From: JAABRB01 sp041617635
Lineage (GTDB): Bacteria > Pseudomonadota > Gammaproteobacteria > Burkholderiales > SG8-39
Length of the DNA: 64,000 bases
Direction: 5' to 3'
Assembly (NCBI GenBank): GCA_041617635.1
Contig: JBFJOO010000014.1
Coordinates: forward strand, 1 to 64,000
The notes under the pieces: model-generated
Database searches by the model: none
What the model was told of the DNA's origin: nothing
The model's input: only the letters and a program-made list of their open reading frames with translations
Made by a program: the position numbers and the translations under genes
Shown here: positions 63,564 through 64,000 of the stretch, piece after piece
Numbering within the stretch: position 1 is the stretch's first letter
How the letters are laid out: each line of letters begins with the position of its first letter

Positions 63564-64000
63564 GTGGCAAAACTCAGTTCCGCTGACCACACCGTCAGTC
63601 CGCCGGTGCTGGACATTCCGCGCGATTACAACGCGGCGCACGACCTGATCGAGCGCAATCTCGCCGCAGGACGCGGCGCGAAGGTCGCCTATATCGACGA
63701 CGCTGGTCGCTACACCTACGCTGACCTGGCCGAGCGGGTGAACCGCGCCGCCAACGCCCTGACGGGCCTCGGTCTCGAGATGGAGCAGCGGGTCATGCTC
63801 GTGCATCTCGACACCATCGACTGGCCGAGCGTGTTCCTCGGCGCCATCAAGGCGGGTATCGTTCCGGTGGCAGTGAACACGCTGCTCACGTCCGCCGACT
63901 ACGAGTTCATGCTCCGGGACAGCCGTGCGCGCGCGCTGGTCGTGTCCGAGCAGCTACTGCCGAACCTCGAAGCGGGGATCAAGGCCTCCCCCTATCTGAA
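63564..64000 (+). CDS. bclA: Benzoate-CoA ligase, N-terminal part
   Basis: The gene runs off the window after about 145 codons. GTG 63564 has AAGGAGCGGG upstream. The visible N-terminus (VLDIPRDYNAAHDLIERNLA, IDDAGRYTYADLAERVNRAA and FLGAIKAGIVPVAVNTLLTS) is that of the benzoate-CoA ligase family, which makes benzoyl-CoA, the substrate of BoxAB. The catalytic motifs lie beyond the window, so 4-hydroxybenzoate or aminobenzoate ligases cannot be excluded. Confidence 0.85.
   Translation, partial: MAKLSSADHTVSPPVLDIPRDYNAAHDLIERNLAAGRGAKVAYIDDAGRYTYADLAERVNRAANALTGLGLEMEQRVMLVHLDTIDWPSVFLGAIKAGIVPVAVNTLLTSADYEFMLRDSRARALVVSEQLLPNLEAGIKASPYL

Overview
The window is about 64 kb of uninterrupted, GC-rich bacterial chromosome with tightly packed genes, many of them joined by 4-base ATGA or GTGA stop/start overlaps. 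Gene content points to a betaproteobacterium: an MSHA-type pilus locus, dapA-bamC, the msrB-yciB-bolA-parvulin block, and an aerobic benzoyl-CoA (box) cluster with its BoxR-type regulator. The order or genus cannot be fixed from this sequence alone. No phage, insertion sequence, integrase or CRISPR array was found.

Region 1 (1-10.5 kb) is MSHA pilus biogenesis: the end of a minor pilin gene (mshO-like), mshP and mshQ, then a second transcription unit mshI-(pilN-like)-mshJ-mshK-mshL-mshM-mshN that encodes the inner-membrane platform, the secretin and its helpers. The assembly ATPase (mshE) and platform protein (mshG) are not in the window. Region 2 (10.6-24.9 kb) is general metabolism: an acyl-CoA synthetase, a DUF3422 membrane protein, a MaoC dehydratase, maleylacetoacetate isomerase, a complete sugar ABC importer on the minus strand, a tRNA-Arg(CCU), three methyltransferase-like proteins, an aldehyde dehydrogenase and a hydrolase-OsmC fusion.

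Region 3 (25-39.5 kb) holds dapA-bamC, an MBL-fold hydrolase, the ribosomal oxygenase roxA, a peroxiredoxin and an FKBP isomerase, an SbmA/YddA-like ABC transporter, the bifunctional NAD(P)HX repair enzyme, a TRAP transporter (DctM, DctQ, DctP), an LhgO-like oxidoreductase and a Bcr/CflA exporter. Region 4 (39.5-54.3 kb) holds a 5-oxoprolinase, a response regulator with an EAL phosphodiesterase domain, an unusual AsmA-like protein with a very long charged helix, purL, two small Fe-S proteins, and ppiC-bolA-yciB-msrB.

Region 5 (54.4-64 kb) is the aromatic catabolism locus. On the minus strand run boxR, boxC, boxB, an exported protein of unknown function, a class III CoA-transferase, a thiol dioxygenase with 3-mercaptopropionate dioxygenase hallmarks, and an enoyl-CoA hydratase homologue. 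Divergently run a flavodoxin, a DUF4863 protein and the start of benzoate-CoA ligase. A 46-bp palindrome that carries a TATAAT hexamer in each arm sits between the two units and is the likely BoxR operator. The CoA-transferase/thiol-dioxygenase pair resembles the organosulfur acid route known from 3-mercaptopropionate degraders, and is the most interesting metabolic lead. The wHTH-charged helix-TM-AsmA protein is the most unusual single protein.
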